This document shows positions 37,901 to 50,473 of a stretch of DNA of 64,000 nucleotides, in pieces (positions within the stretch are counted from its first letter, which is position 1; each line of letters begins with the position of its first letter). The stretch covers positions 248,001-312,000 of the forward strand of contig NC_050736.1 in assembly GCF_014529535.1 (NCBI RefSeq), read 5' to 3'. A program made the position numbers and the translations under genes. The notes beneath the pieces were generated by a model. The model was not told where the DNA came from. It searched no databases and saw nothing but the letters and a program-made list of their open reading frames with translations. The DNA is from Bradysia coprophila (taxonomy: Eukaryota > Arthropoda > Insecta > Diptera > Sciaridae).

Positions 37901-40314
37901 ATAGAGAGCTCTCTGGAGGCTCACTCGTATTCTCCTGATCATCAATGACAGATTCTGGTCGACTGTCAGAGTTGATGCTTTCAGTGGGACTCTGTGAATT
38001 GAAACGGTAATAAAAATGACGAAAAGGACCTAAACGAGACGAAAATACTCACATCACATCGTTTACGTTTATCTTTGTCCTCGGATGTGTCATTGTCAGC
38101 ATCCACGTCAATATTGGGACGTTTCTTTGCCTTTGGCGTTTCTGGCTTATTATTGGTGCTTTTTCTTTTGTCATTTTTGTTGGGTGTTTTTGGATTATCG
38201 TTAGCCGTATCAGGAGTATCAGTACCTCGTTTCGGGCGCTTGTTACTGGATTGATCTTTGGCTTGCTTATTGCGAGTCCTCATTCTCGATGGAGACTCGT
38301 CACCAAGAATTTCAGTATTATTTGATGTCGAACCTGCGGTACAAGAATATAAAGGGGTGTAAAAGCAACTTTCAGTGAATTCGACGAAAATTCTTACGTT
38401 TATTTGTCGTACTCGAATCACTTTCACACTCGCTTGCATCGTCCTCTGTCAATGAGCTATTATCCTCTTTCGTTATCGATGCTGGTCGTGTGTCTGTTGA
38501 GGTCGGTTCAGGAGTTTCTTCCTTTTTATTTGTTGGTGCATTACTTGCACGGGTCACTCGATTCCGTCGAAGTGAACCTGCCCGTCGACGTCTATGTGGT
38601 CGATTATTGTTGGCACCGGGCGTTTTCTTCCATAAATAGTAAAATTCCACTAATTCGGGCTACAGAAGAGAAAAATGCAAAAATGATTCACCGGCTCTAC
38701 TGCAGACCGGAGGCAATAGACTTACAGTTTCTTTGTGCGGCAATAAATCCTTGTGTATTCGGAAAAAGTTCTTTCCAAATTGTCTCAAACCTTTAATAAA
38801 TTTCTTTGTTTCATCTTCAGTCCATTTTTTATCGATTCCCTTTGGTACAGGGCACTTAACTAATGCTTGCAACGCTTTGCCTGGGTCATATCCAGAATCA
38901 TGTAGCTGAAAAAAGACGGACACAATGAGAACCGGCTGTTGATCCGATTATCGTTATCGTTTTCCCAAATCTGTGCCACTTACAACATCAAATGCGTTTA
39001 TTGTAGTATCATCACGACTCGCTGCCATACATCCGTCTTCTGGAGATCCCCCATCACACATACCTTGAAATGCTGCCATAGATCTAGCAGCTCGTAAGTA
39101 CATTAACAAATCGCCGTCTAATACAATTGCAGGACTCCATCGTTTTTCTTCTAATTCACGTTCATCAACTTCTTTGTAATTTTCAATTGGTTCGTAATCG
39201 GGAAGTTTTGCCTAGAGTTAGTTGTCGAGTTCAGCGTTGATGGGAAATTTTCAAAAAAGAAACCAACAGACTGTTAGTGAATTTATTCCTTAAATTGATC
39301 ATGAAAATTGAAAGCATTTTGATGAAGAAGCACTAACATCAACTTATTTTCACCACACTTAAAAAGAACGATAACAAAAATACTAAGAGCCACCGGTGAT
39401 GATTAAAATTGGAGAGGTACAATGTACAGGTGTCAATATGCACTAATGACCGTAATGTGACATAAATCCTAGTTGTGGCATTTTCATCTGACAAAATAGA
39501 TCGGAAACTTTGATACATTTCAGGCGGAAGAACAATACAAATTCATTTCCGGAAAAGTAACAACCTATTTATACGACCCGTGTGGTAAGCGTTGATGACA
39601 TAGTTTGTTCGCAAGCGCGCTATTGTTGGTTGAATCGCTATATAAGTATAGTATGCAAACTATGACTCTCAAATTGTGGTCACTCTTCAGAATTTTTATA
39701 TTTGGTAGAAAACTGAAGTGCTTCTCTGATAAAAGCCATAAAACCGGACAGTAAAAAGTGATTCGGCGCTTCCAATTATTCCGAATAAACAAACAAAAAA
39801 AGTTCGCTGCAAAATTCTCACAAAGGTTAATGAACCAGAGTTGACAATGCAAAAATGTTTGCATTTTTCAAATGGTAAGAAACAAAAGGATAATCACTCA
39901 AACTTGTAAACTCCACATAAATTCCACATTGCGGTCGTCAGTGCAATCAAGCCCGTAACGATGATAAAACAAATTATTAAATGAATGGAAATTAAACTGT
40001 ATGGGGAAAAAGCATAATCAAGCCTCGTATGAACCATGTTTGATATAAGTGTTTATAAACAGCGTTAAATAATTAGCTTCATTAAATGTGTAAATGAAAG
40101 TAAGTAGTGTAAGTGTTAATGTTTTTGCATGACTTTAATAATAGGACATGAGAGTATGAAATGGACGGGTAAGGAAATGGAGTGTTCCTCTCTTCTTTTT
40201 TTTGGTTTGTTTGGATTAATATTGTTACCGTGATTTTAGTGAGTTACGTACATAGACATCGTTTACCTGGTGGCCGGAACCCACTCTGATTTCTCCCTGA
40301 GTGGAGGCCGCCAT
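31969..40314 (-). CDS. Gug: Grunge / Atrophin transcriptional co-repressor
   Basis: Coding exons, 5' to 3': 40314-40267, 39211-38984, 38905-38726, 38659-38398, 38333-38053, 37991-35055, 34994-34660, 34584-34186, 34064-34005, 33762-33676, 33610-33493, 33167-33074, 32225-32131 and 32040-31969. All introns are GT-AG and in phase, and the sum is about 1731 residues. The start reads [16 protein letters not shown]. Residues 17-110 are an ELM2 region and about 116-165 a SANT domain ([20 protein letters not shown]), which bind histone deacetylases in this family. A long Pro/Ser/His-rich disordered middle follows, then a polyQ tract. The conserved Atrophin tail has [38 protein letters not shown] and [18 protein letters not shown]. 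Atrophin acts in the nucleus with nuclear receptors and planar-polarity factors. No BAH domain is encoded after this ATG. Identity is secure; the last few codons are uncertain. Confidence 0.93.
34262..34442 (-). repeat. Gug: polyQ/polyA coding tract of Gug
   Basis: CAG/CAA repeats encode a block of about 60 residues made of Gln runs broken by Ala and one His. The longest run is about 18 Gln. Mixed CAG and CAA codons should limit slippage. The same family (human ATN1) expands its polyQ in disease. Confidence 0.9.
34995..35054 (-). other. Gug: 60-bp in-frame Gug intron (possible exitron)
   Basis: GT at 35054-35053 and AG at 34996-34995 bound exactly 60 nt with no stop codon in frame. If retained, it adds 20 residues ([20 protein letters not shown]) between HKQ and IKPPAPKTP. 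Splicing it out leaves the frame unchanged. Confidence 0.7.
36875..37245 (-). repeat. Gug: Degenerate MKY/LKY-P peptide repeats in Gug
   Basis: Within the big exon, Lys-Tyr units recur about every 8-14 residues ([49 protein letters not shown]), with Pro and acidic residues between. This block is unlike the His/Pro/Ser-rich remainder of the exon. Confidence 0.8.
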
Positions 40315-40368
40315 ATGTCCAAGTAAAACGTTTTGAATGAATCAATATTTGCTTCGTTTTTTCTTGAC
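40315..40368 (-). promoter_or_regulatory. Gug: 5' UTR part of the first Gug coding exon
   Basis: An attacag acceptor (40371-40369) precedes 54 nt of leader before the ATG, so an upstream non-coding exon is expected. A candidate donor on the same strand (AAG then gtaagt) lies near 42183. The true promoter is probably in 42.1-43.6 kb. Confidence 0.45.
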
Positions 40369-40738
40369 CTGTAATAAAGAATATTTACGGTGCATTACAA
40401 TCACGTTATATTTACGTCGTCGAAGTGTCAGCAAATTAATTAGCATCGTAATGTAAAGTTTGAATAATTTATGGAATATGCGATTGAGTTTATTATTAGC
40501 TTACTAATCCACGATAGGCATTGTGATCGAAAATGTATATTTTATCCAACGATAATTTACCATATAGATCAAGAGACTGGGTGTATTTAAAGACCAGGTG
40601 CTATGTCCCATTTTTGCCCATAATATGGGTCCCATATCCAATCACCCAATACAAAAAATTTGCTCAACAATTTTTATTTTTTGAGCGCTAGGAAAGCCCA
40701 AACGAGCCGTCACACATTACAGAAAATTTGACAACAAC

Positions 40739-40886
40739 CAACGCACTTCAAGCAAAAGTTATCATAGTCGACAGCTGCCGAACAGAGTACTTTTTGTATG
40801 AAATGGTTTTCCACAGTGTTTTACTGTTGTGATGTGCACCGTCAGGTTTCCTAATTTAGATTCCCACTCATGCTTAAAGTGCGTTG
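40739..40886. mobile_element. Second copy of the 14582 MITE family
   Basis: It starts caacgcacttcaagca and ends tgcttaaagtgcgttg (one mismatch in the terminal pair). It shares cagctgccgaacagagtac-type internal sequence and the cacagtgttttac segment with the 14582 copy. No clear target duplication is seen. Confidence 0.75.
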
Positions 40887-40942
40887 CAAAGGCCAAATTT
40901 TCATTGTACATACGTTGGTATCAAATATTGATCGCAATAGAT

Positions 40943-41152
40943 ACAGTAAAGGACAATCAAATTTCAGCCCAATATTTCTTCAGCTGATTCACTCATACAA
41001 ACAAAACTGATTATGAGTGTTTATACAGATTTAGCAGTACACGCATGCGCGCGGTAGTAGTAGAACCATATAAACACACATGTTTGTATGAGTGAGTGAG
41101 CTGAAAATCAGCTGAGGTTGTATTAGACTGAAATTTGATTGTCCTTTCCTGT
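40943..41152. mobile_element. 210-bp inverted-repeat element
   Basis: acagtaaaggacaatcaaat on the left pairs with its inverse (atttgattgtcctttcctgt) on the right. The next arm segment, with cagctgattcactcatacaa, also pairs. The cagctg..actcac core recalls the elements at 51.53 and 53.2 kb. Confidence 0.7.
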
Positions 41153-43844
41153 AAAAAGAATTATTGAAAAGTGTGCCAGACAAGATTTTCAACTCGTCTA
41201 GCACGACAGGCCTTTCCATCGACTTATGAAGGAGTGATGTGAATACCAGGCTCTCGGTCTAAAATATATATCGACATGTTTAATGTGCTTATAGTTGAGA
41301 CACGTGTGTACGAAACATCAATTAAGTCTTTTGCATTAACATATTGTCGAAAAATTTCATTTTACATATTTTGTGGTTCGATCCCACGTGATGACATTCA
41401 TTAGTATACATAGAGCTTATTTTCGCACTAATATCCACACCAATGAACGTTTCATTGAATTATACAATTTACGTACAGCGTTCAGTGTTAAGAAATCAAT
41501 TTTACATAGCACTGCATTGGTCATTGAATTTCCTTGTATGTGCTTTTCCATGTATACTATTTATAGTTTACGATTTAGCTGCCTCGATTCGCTATATTTT
41601 ACTTAGTTCTCTGTCCTTTACTGTACAAATTACCGAATCCAAAATTTATGTTTAGCAAATACAGATCGGGTACGGTGAAATTTATGTCAGCGCAATTACA
41701 AAGAATCTCGTTTGACTAGGTCGTGATTTTAATTTGTAGTTTTCGTCTCTGTCCAATAAATAAGGTAGCGAAACGGAAACAAATGGAAATATCCTTTCAA
41801 CAAATCCGGAACGATATTGAAGGCTACACAACATAATATTGTCGACGTGACGTTATTATAAAATGTTAGCTTAGCGAATTGTCGAGTTCATGAGAGTCTA
41901 CATAGTTTGTTCAATTATTGGTTTAAGTTGATGTAAAAGAAGATAACAAAAATTTACTGATATGATAAACACTCCAACCGTATACATCTGTATTTGCTAT
42001 TTTAATTGGAATTTGTTGTTTTATTATCGAGTGTTTGTATGGGTGTGCAGTTTAACAACATATAAATAAAATACGTCAATAGCACCCGAATTTATACCTA
42101 GATGTAAGTGACGAATAGCTGTGCATTTTTGTTGCAATGGATCCAAGGTACTACAGACGAAACAAAGGTGTCGAAAACGACTTACCTTATGCTTCCATAC
42201 ATAGCAATTGCGGTGTTGATATGAATCACCGTTGGTGTTTTTATTGTCACAAATTATTGTGATAAACTTAGAAACACTGTTACCTACGGCAACTGAATTA
42301 TACTTTCGAATATTCGAATAAAAAAGAATTCAATTGACGATTCCTCAGGTGTGCCATGAATGGCTCTTCTGTTGGCACTAGTGTCCATATAATACAGCAA
42401 AAAAATGTAATATTAAACAAATGATTTTATCTGAATCCAATATGTATTCCATATAACATGGTGTTAATGGCGGATACAAAATCTGTTTGTTCACTAATCG
42501 ACTTATAATCTTCTAAAGAAACATCGCAAAAAAACCTCCCTACACAAAACTCATCTAATATTCATTTCAAACACCTCTCTTAGCCACCCCATCAAAAAAG
42601 TATGTGTACATCGTATACATCTCACACACACAGCAACACGACGCAAACTCAAAGCCATCGCACATGAAATATTTTTTTTATGTAATTAAAGTGCACTCAA
42701 CCATTTGATTGTCTCATTACAATCAATTAAAATACTCATCGCAATATTGTTTATTAACATTAATTGCCGACGTCGTCGGTTGATCGTATTGCTATTAAAA
42801 TGGTCCGATTTTAAAAATATAAAATTTTAATTAATTTAACGATAAATTCACGAGTTGAACAGTATGCTTTTCAATTTTTCCTGGCTTTCGAAATATATAA
42901 TAAAATTATACACAAAAATATCAGACTCGTTGTGGTCATACTACACATACCATTGAGAAAAAAAAGTGCACTCCCTTGTATTGTACTTGTTCTTCACACA
43001 CTGTCAATCACTACCAATTTTAAACACAAAATTTTCCTATAAATAAATGTTTTTTCATCAAAACTCCATGTGCATGTTGATTATGGATTAATTGAACAAA
43101 GTTTTCGACCAAATTCAGTCATTCAAATCACTTTTAAACACCAACAATTGCATTTTTAATGGTCGCAAAATTTTGGTATATAATCAATCACAATCCAAAC
43201 AGTCGCCATTTTAAAATTCTACCAAATGGTTATTATTGCCGTCCTTGTTGTGTTTACACACCGTTTATACATAACACCGCACGGATGACACTTCCAACCA
43301 AGTTTTATGGAAATTTTTGGTTTTGTTGGGTTGGTTTTTCTTGTATAAACTGTTTACACACAGCGCGATGATTATTTGGATCGGTTTGAAATGAAGTTTG
43401 CTGTAAGTTGTTTGACCGATGCTAGATGGGCGGCAGGTTTTCAATATTTTCGAGTAAATGTAGCTGCATATGGCAACGCAAATGAGACGTCGTTCGTTCT
43501 TCTCTCAAGTTTGAAAGTATAATAAAAGAAAAGTTAGATCCATTGTGTTCCTAGGATTAGAGATTATATTTTACGCTTACAACTCCCATTTAAAAAGGTA
43601 CAACGTTATAAACTACATGAATTTGTCAATCTAAAAGTTATAGAGGTCATAACTAACATTAAAGTATTTACGTCCTAATATTCTTAATGAGTATGGTTTC
43701 CACTCAACAAAAAGCACTCAGTGTGAGAGCCGTGAGAGATCTTTTTTGGTAAGTGGAAATCAGGCCTTAGGTTTTTCTCACTGTTGAAACACTGTTGCAA
43801 TGTTAAATACATTCTCAAATGTCAAAAGCTATAATCAATGTGAT

Positions 43845-43980
43845 GCAAGCATGGGCGACGTTACTGGCAGCTGTCAAATAGAGCGAGCGCTATATTGTAT
43901 GAAAAAAATATTGTTTGATACACGGTCCAGTTTCAGTACTCTATTTGGAGTGCCACTCATGCTTGAAGAGCATTGCTCTC
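43845..43980. mobile_element. Third, diverged copy of the 14582 MITE family
   Basis: It shares ggcagctgtcaaatag, the ttgtatgaaa segment, ccagtttcagtactctattt and the catgcttgaag end with the 14582 copy. The terminal repeats are degraded. Confidence 0.65.
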
Positions 43981-44466
43981 TGATATAATTCGTGAAATGT
44001 CTTCACATACCACCCCGAAGTAGCTGCAAAATTTGCAAGTTTCGTTAAGGCCAGGTTAATGCGCTTTACTATCGCAATGTTTACATGCGATTTAACCTGG
44101 CCCTAAGGAAAACTTTTTTTTTTCAACATTTTTTGCAACTTCCTCAACTTCCTCCACCTGAAGTTGTAGCTATAAAAGTTGTGGCAAAATTTGTAAAGGG
44201 AAAATATTTCATTAGATACAGCAAGCTTATTAACGTCAGATTAAGTTACGCTTTTCAAGGTATATGTCGCGTAAAAACAAGAGAAAAACTGTATGAACGG
44301 TCCACAAGCACTTTCCGGTACTTACTAGTGGGTAAAGAAACCTGTCTAAATTTCACGTTATAACGGCCTATTGTTCCGAGTGACGGTACGTGATATAGTT
44401 TCATTATCTGCTTACAGTCGAAAGGTTGCAGAATTCATTATAAAAAATCCTGTGCAATTTTAAAAC

Positions 44467-45557
44467 ATGTCGTCAAGTGTTCTTTTCCTCTGTTTGTTTT
44501 TGTTGATTGTGAGTAGGACTTTCCACTTTTTTCTAGTTCTTGCATTTGATATTGTGAATTTATAAACAGCGAAACACCTACCAAACGAGTACAATAAATG
44601 GAACCATCGTCAAGACCGTATTGTGTAATGAAAGCGGAGTACGATGTACGGATGATTGTTCAACGTTGCTAGTACGATTTGATTAAATTTAAAACTTCGA
44701 ACGAAAATCGTCAAAATTATTTTCATTTCGTTGATCAGGTTTGTGGCAAAGACGAAATTACTCCGCTAAGGACGGTTTTCTGTCCTGACACATCTCTAGA
44801 CACACCGTATTGTACGAAAAATGCATGCTCATCATCGACAATCGGAACGTGTTCCGCCAAAGTGACTTCCATTTTTAAATGCACCGAGAGTGGCATATTC
44901 CCAGGTAGATAAAATACGCAGGAGGTTCTTGACGGAATTGAACAACTTTTCAATCTCTTCGATTCAGATCCCGACGATTGCACACGGTATCGCCAATGCA
45001 ACGATGTGGGAATAACAGCCGACTACTATCAGTGTCCCGTTGGATATAATTACAATTCTCTAATTGGACTTTGTGATAAGACTGCTGTGTGTGATACCAT
45101 TGATTGTTCTGGATCGAAAGTGGAAGCAGTTACATTTAAGCTAAATCCTCGATTCTATGCATTCTGTTACACTACCGCAACTGCAAGACGAATCAGAAGT
45201 CCCATTTATCAGTGCAATGCTAATTTGATGTTCAGTACGAAGGCGAACACATGCGTTTATCAATGCGCTTCAGCCGGAGTTTTCAAGGATCTTACCAACT
45301 GTCATGCATTTTTTTCGTGTTCGGGATCGGTTTCGAATTTGAAATGGGTGCGGAAAGTGTGCCCGACAAATTTCTTTTTCGATGGGACGGAGTGTGTTGT
45401 GGAAAAATCGCCTTGCAGTGCAGTTTCTACTCCATCAGTTGTTGAAGGTACTATCTTCTACTATATTTTCATCTGTTGAACACTCACACTTTCCTTTACA
45501 CTTTTAATAGATTCTAGCACAAATTCCAATGACACCACAGACGCTACTTATTTGTAA
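44467..45557 (+). CDS. Secreted chitin-binding (peritrophin-like) protein A
   Basis: Exons 44467-44508, 44570-44671, 44739-44904, 44968-45447 and 45511-45557 make 278 residues, all GT-AG and in phase. The first 14 residues (MSSSVLFLCLFLLI) begin a signal peptide. The mature chain is Cys-rich, with repeated type-2 chitin-binding (CBM14) spacing. One unit is centred on CTESGIFPDPDDCTRYRQCN; another has CASAGVFKDLTNCHAFFSCS and ends CPTNFFFDGTECV. Aromatic residues sit between the Cys, as the fold requires. It should be secreted and bind chitin of the peritrophic matrix or cuticle. It ends in a short Ser/Thr/Asn/Asp tail with no mucin domain, unlike its paralogues at 54.5 and 57.2 kb. An AATAAA lies at 45713. 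Family call firm, tissue unknown. Confidence 0.88.
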
Positions 45558-46720
45558 ATCTATCTGCTATACCAAATCTGTTCGTTGGAAGTGGTGGTCG
45601 TTCAACTAAGGAGAACTCGATTTCGTTAGTTCTACAAGCAAAGTTTAGATGTAAAATTGACTAGACGTTAAAGTCTTATTGAAACTGTGTGACAACACGA
45701 AGTGACGTAAAAAATAAATTTTGCAAGACATTAAGTGGAGCAGCAGTTGTTTTGTTATGCATTTCCTAAGCGAATGTTTATTCGTTAAAATATTATGCGT
45801 GTCCCTCATCTTGTCCTCAGACGCAGACTCAAAGATATCAAGCAATGATGATTTTCACAAAAATAAGGCAGAACCAGACAATTGTGAGAATATGGAATGA
45901 TATCCACACTTAACTATAGTAGAGCCAAGAAACAGCATTGTCTTGCACGTTAATGAAATTTCCTGGATTGGGAAGTGTTGAGTAGCTCTATGAGAAGTTG
46001 CACCCAGCGCCACCTATTTCTTTTCAAAAGTTTAAATGACTTGAAAGTGAATCTGTTTTTTTAAACTTTGAAAGGAAGTAAAGCAGGCGCTGGTGGGTGT
46101 AACTTTTCAAAAGTCTTCTAATCAACCTGGAATGTTCAAGACTGTAAACTTTGGGAAATTCACGCAGATCGCGGGAACACACCGCTTTTGATGACTCACC
46201 ACATCATCACGACCTACAACGAGAATCATCACGAGAAGTGAATTTTTGTATGAAATCCGTCATTTTATCGTCAAGTGTGGTGTGCACCTACGTATATGTA
46301 TCTGTGTGACCTATTAGGTTAAACCTGTAAATACCACCATTTTCATCATCAGACACCTTTTTATGGGGAAGGTAGACCATTTTTCTTTAACCATTTTGTT
46401 ACAAATACATAGCTCAAATCGACCCACTTTTAGGGATACAGTGACCTAGTCTGCTCATTCGAAAAAATCCGCGCATTTCGAGCAGCTGAAAAAAAAACAC
46501 AAATGAGTGCAATGACATTTCGTGACATTTTGCCCATTTTGCCGAGTTTAATGAACTACACAATATTCTTCATTGGATTCATCCAGCGAATGAACATATT
46601 CGGTTGACATCGCTGATGACATCTAATAAATCCAGAGAGGAAAAAATAACTTAATGGTTTTCTGATCGAAAAAAGTCTTCTTTTTCAATTGGAATAGGAA
46701 TTATTTTACACATTTGAGCA
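45558..46720. other. Spacer between gene A and TM9SF4
   Basis: It holds the 3' end of gene A (AATAAA at 45713-45718) and the TM9SF4 promoter region. The only element I see is a small inverted-repeat copy at 45997-46103. No further coding sequence is supported. Confidence 0.5.
45997..46103. mobile_element. 107-bp inverted-repeat element
   Basis: gttgcacccagcgccacct pairs with ggcgctggtgggtgtaac, and the adjacent ttttcaaaagttt pairs with aaactttgaaa. It is MITE-like, with no coding sequence. Confidence 0.6.
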
Positions 46721-49700
46721 ATGTATCTGAAGGTAATTTCGATAAATTAATCCATACCGGTTATCGGCTAAGTGATATTAACGTTACATTCCATTAACCA
46801 TCGTCGGAAATTTGTTTTGTTGACTTCTTGATTGCGTATGCTTAAATATATCCAAGATAAAAACCGTTCGCTCGAAGAAGAAGGTTCTGTGAACTTCAAT
46901 GTTGTTTATAACAGTCCAAAAATTTAAGACAACATTCAACACTCGGCTAATGTTTCCTCAATATCCGAAAATTCATTTTATTAGCTCGACTTTACAACAA
47001 CAAGGAAGTTATTGTAAATAACCCCCATTATCTCGTCTCTTGTACAGTGACACGATCTACGTATGTGCATACATCATCGATGAATTGATGAGAAGTGCTA
47101 TAAATAGACTGAATTAATGCATAACAATCGAAGAGTGTTCATTACTCATGGATCTGAGTCATTTTACGCAAGGGTATTTCACTAGAAATTGTTCAAATTT
47201 ATGCAAAGTACTTGTAGCACCTTAAATTTAAGAGAATCTCGGGAACGATAATCAAATAATGTTGGCACTCTAATAAAACTATTCAACCAACTCTTTTCCA
47301 GATACTTGCTCTACTATGTCTTCAACAAAGCATTTACTGTTTTTACGTGCCGGGAGTTGCTCCTGTCGAATTTGTGAGAGGACAAAAAATTGATGTTAAA
47401 GCCGTCAAAATGACCAGCACACGAACCCAGTTGCCGTACGAATATTATTCGTTAAAATTTTGCTTGCCGAAAAATGGAACCCTTGTGTACAAGTCCGAAA
47501 ATCTGGGTGAAGTGCTGCGCGGTGATCGAATTGTCAATACACCGTACGACGTCCGTATGGCTGAAAATATAAACTGCAAACTGTTGTGTAACGCAAAAGA
47601 CAGGCCGATCAATTGGGATTTGGAACAGTCGCAAAAAGTGGTGGAGCGAATTCGACACGAGTACTTTGTGCATCTGTGAGTGATGGTGGGGTATGGGGTG
47701 GCTGTACAGTCTTTATAGTGAATGTCGTTTTCTCGCAGGTTGGTAGATAATTTACCAGTTGCTACAAGAATCGTCAATCCTGACTCGATGGAAGTTCAAT
47801 TTGAGCATGGCTACCGTTTAGGACAGAGCGATCGAAGCACTGTGTACATAAACAATCATTTGAAGCTCATTCTGTCGTATCACATGCACACAAAGTAAGT
47901 AAAACTGATTAGGATCGATCAGCAACTGATTTCTGATTTAATTTGATCTTTCGACATCACAGAGACAAATATCGAGTTGTTGGCTTCGAAGTGGAAACGT
48001 TGTCGGTGAATTACAACGAAATTAAATTCGAAGGTGACACCTGCAACTTCCCTGATAATCCTCGGCCACAAATTGTTAGCGAAACAACGAACACCCAATT
48101 ATTTTTCACCTATTCAGTGGAGTGGAAACGATCCGATGTTAGTTGGGCGTCGCGATGGGACATCTATTTGGGCATGCATGACGTTCAAATTCATTGGTTC
48201 AGCATCATCAATTCACTTGTGGTTGTGTTTTTCCTGTCTGGTAAATTGATTTTTAATTTAGTTTAATCGTAGCCCTGGTTGACTGTTGAAACTGTTGAAA
48301 CTGTTGTTAGGAATTTTAACGATGATTATGGTACGAACGCTCAGACGAGATATTGCTCGGTATAATACCGAAGATAATATTGAAGACACTCTCGAAGAAA
48401 CAGGTTGGAAATTGATACACGGCGATGTATTTCGTCCACCACGACATCCGAGACTTTTCGCTTCTATTATTGGCAGTGGCATTCAAATTTTCTTCATGGC
48501 ATTGATCACGATATGTAAGGGATTTTCTTCCACAGCGATGCAGAGCCAGTTCGATAACTCATTTTCCACTTCTTTTTTCAGTTGTTGCAATGTTGGGTAT
48601 GCTTTCACCAAGCAGCAGAGGTGCACTGATGACATCGGGAATATTCTTGTTCGTCTTCATGGGATTGATTGCTGGCTACTTTTCGGCTCGAATCTATAAA
48701 ACGATGAAGGGACGCGAATGGAAACGTGGAGCCTTTTTGACCGCCACATTGTACCCAGGGATTGTGTTTACGACCTGCTTCTTTTTGAACTTTCTTATCT
48801 GGGAAAAGCATTCGAGTGGAGCGGTTCCATTCGGAACGATGATATGGCTGTTGTGCTTATGGTTTGGAATTTCACTGCCATTGGTGTATCTCGGCTATTA
48901 CTTCGGTTATAGAAAGCAGCCGTATCAGCATCCGGTCAGAACGAATATGATTCCTCGGCAAATTCCCACGCAGCAATGGTATATGAATCTGGGACTGTGG
49001 TGAGTGGATCGTTCTTTTACTTTCATTGTCAGGCACGACAGCCTTAGTGTTTTGTTTTCAATTACGCCACAAGTGATCAAAAGTTTTTATGAAAGAGTTT
49101 TCCCGTCTGCGGTTATACGTCGCACTCATTGCAGGTTGTAGTGCACGACATAAAATTTCTATTTTTTCTTCTTTTCCCCACAGCACTCTAATGGCTGGCA
49201 TTCTACCGTTCGGTGCCGTGTTCATCGAATTGTTCTTCGTTTTCACAGCAATTTGGCAGAATCAATTTTATTACCTGTTCGGGTTCTTATTTTTGGTGTT
49301 CTGCATATTAGTGGTGAGCTGTGGTCAAATCTCGATTGTGATGACATATTTCCAAATTTGTAGTGAGGTACGAGAAATGAATAATTTTCAATGTTCAACA
49401 GAACGCAATGTTTTATTAATTGAATTTTCCAGGACTATCGTTGGTGGTGGCGAAGTTTTATCGTTTCTGGCGGCTCGGCTGTGTACATACTGTTTTACAG
49501 CGTTTTCTACTTTTTCACGAAATTGTCGATCACGGAGTTCATACCGACTCTCTTATATTTAGGATATACAGGTGAGATACTTACACATTTTTCTGTTAGA
49601 GAAAGACCATAAAGACTTCAGAAATAAACGACCAGCACCACCTAAAACGATCTTAATAGCAAAATGTATGTCTAAAAAATTGTTGTAAAAGATTTGGAAT

Positions 49701-50473
49701 CAATCTCTTACAAATTTTTAGGTCAAATAAAGTACTAGATCCGACAGCAGAACTGCTGATATGCTTGCTTTCCGTGAAAGGTTAAATATCTCTCCTAATA
49801 GTAACCCGATTTCTACTAGTTTCCATATTTCTAGACATTGGAATAAGTGATTCTATTCTACGTCTACGTCTCATCGTTTAGCAATACTGATAACAATAAG
49901 TAAATGAGTTAATGCTTACATCGCAGTACGTCTGCTGTTTCTAAACGTTTCAAACAGACGTCTTATACGTGGATCTACGGGTTGTATATTTCATCGATAT
50001 CATCCTCCAAAGTCGAACAATTGTCCGTTCTCCACAGTTTTTCCCTTCATGCAAAACAATCGGAAGATAATCGCAATCGTGGTGCGGAAATTGATTCCCG
50101 AATACCGGCAATGAAAGAGTCATGGGTTATTGGGTTAGAGAAACGTTTGAATTTTGGGTATTTCGTGAAGAAATGATACGAATTTTTGTATCTTTTTCTA
50201 TCACGTTTTCAACCACATCTTGCGTCCTCTTCTCACGCGCGACTGCGTAACATCCTTTATCAATAATCCGTTTATTTTACAATATACGAGGTCTAGGTCG
50301 ATTTTCCACACTTCCTCCAATCAGTCGTATAACCAATATTTGACTAAATTATCTTTTGCTACCTCCGAACAGGTCTTATGGTCATAACATTTTGGCTGCT
50401 AACTGGTTCAATTGGATTTTTCGCCGCCTACAGTTTTATCCGGAAAATCTATGGTGCCGTAAAAATTGACTAA
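46721..50473 (+). CDS. TM9SF4: Transmembrane 9 superfamily member 4
   Basis: Nine coding exons: 46721-46732, 47302-47675, 47739-47894, 47963-48240, 48311-48514, 48582-48999, 49184-49367, 49433-49571 and 50373-50473. Together they give 621 residues, close to the usual 640. The first exon supplies only MYLK. It joins [13 protein letters not shown] to form the signal peptide before FYVPGVAP, and this decides the start. The lumenal part has [29 protein letters not shown] and FEHGYRLG. Then come nine membrane segments with [46 protein letters not shown] and SGAVPFGTM. The C-terminus is GAVKID, fitting the KxD/E Golgi-retrieval tail of the family. TM9SF4 acts in Golgi/endosomal membrane-protein sorting and phagocytosis in fly haemocytes. 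No residue looks lost; all junctions are in frame. Confidence 0.96.

Larger units (their letters stand above)
40369..44466. other. Divergent spacer between Gug and chitin-binding gene A
   Basis: I see no protein gene. It should contain the upstream Gug leader exon(s) and promoter on the minus strand and the promoter of gene A on the plus strand. Two copies of the 14582-type MITE and one larger inverted-repeat element lie here. Confidence 0.5.

Noticed and set aside
41360-41385. tRNA B-box-like gtggttcgatcccacg
   Set aside because: No matching A box or stems upstream at tRNA spacing.
44439-44448. TATA-like sequence before chitin-binding gene A
   Set aside because: Only 28 bp from the ATG, so a start site at the usual distance would fall at or after the start codon.
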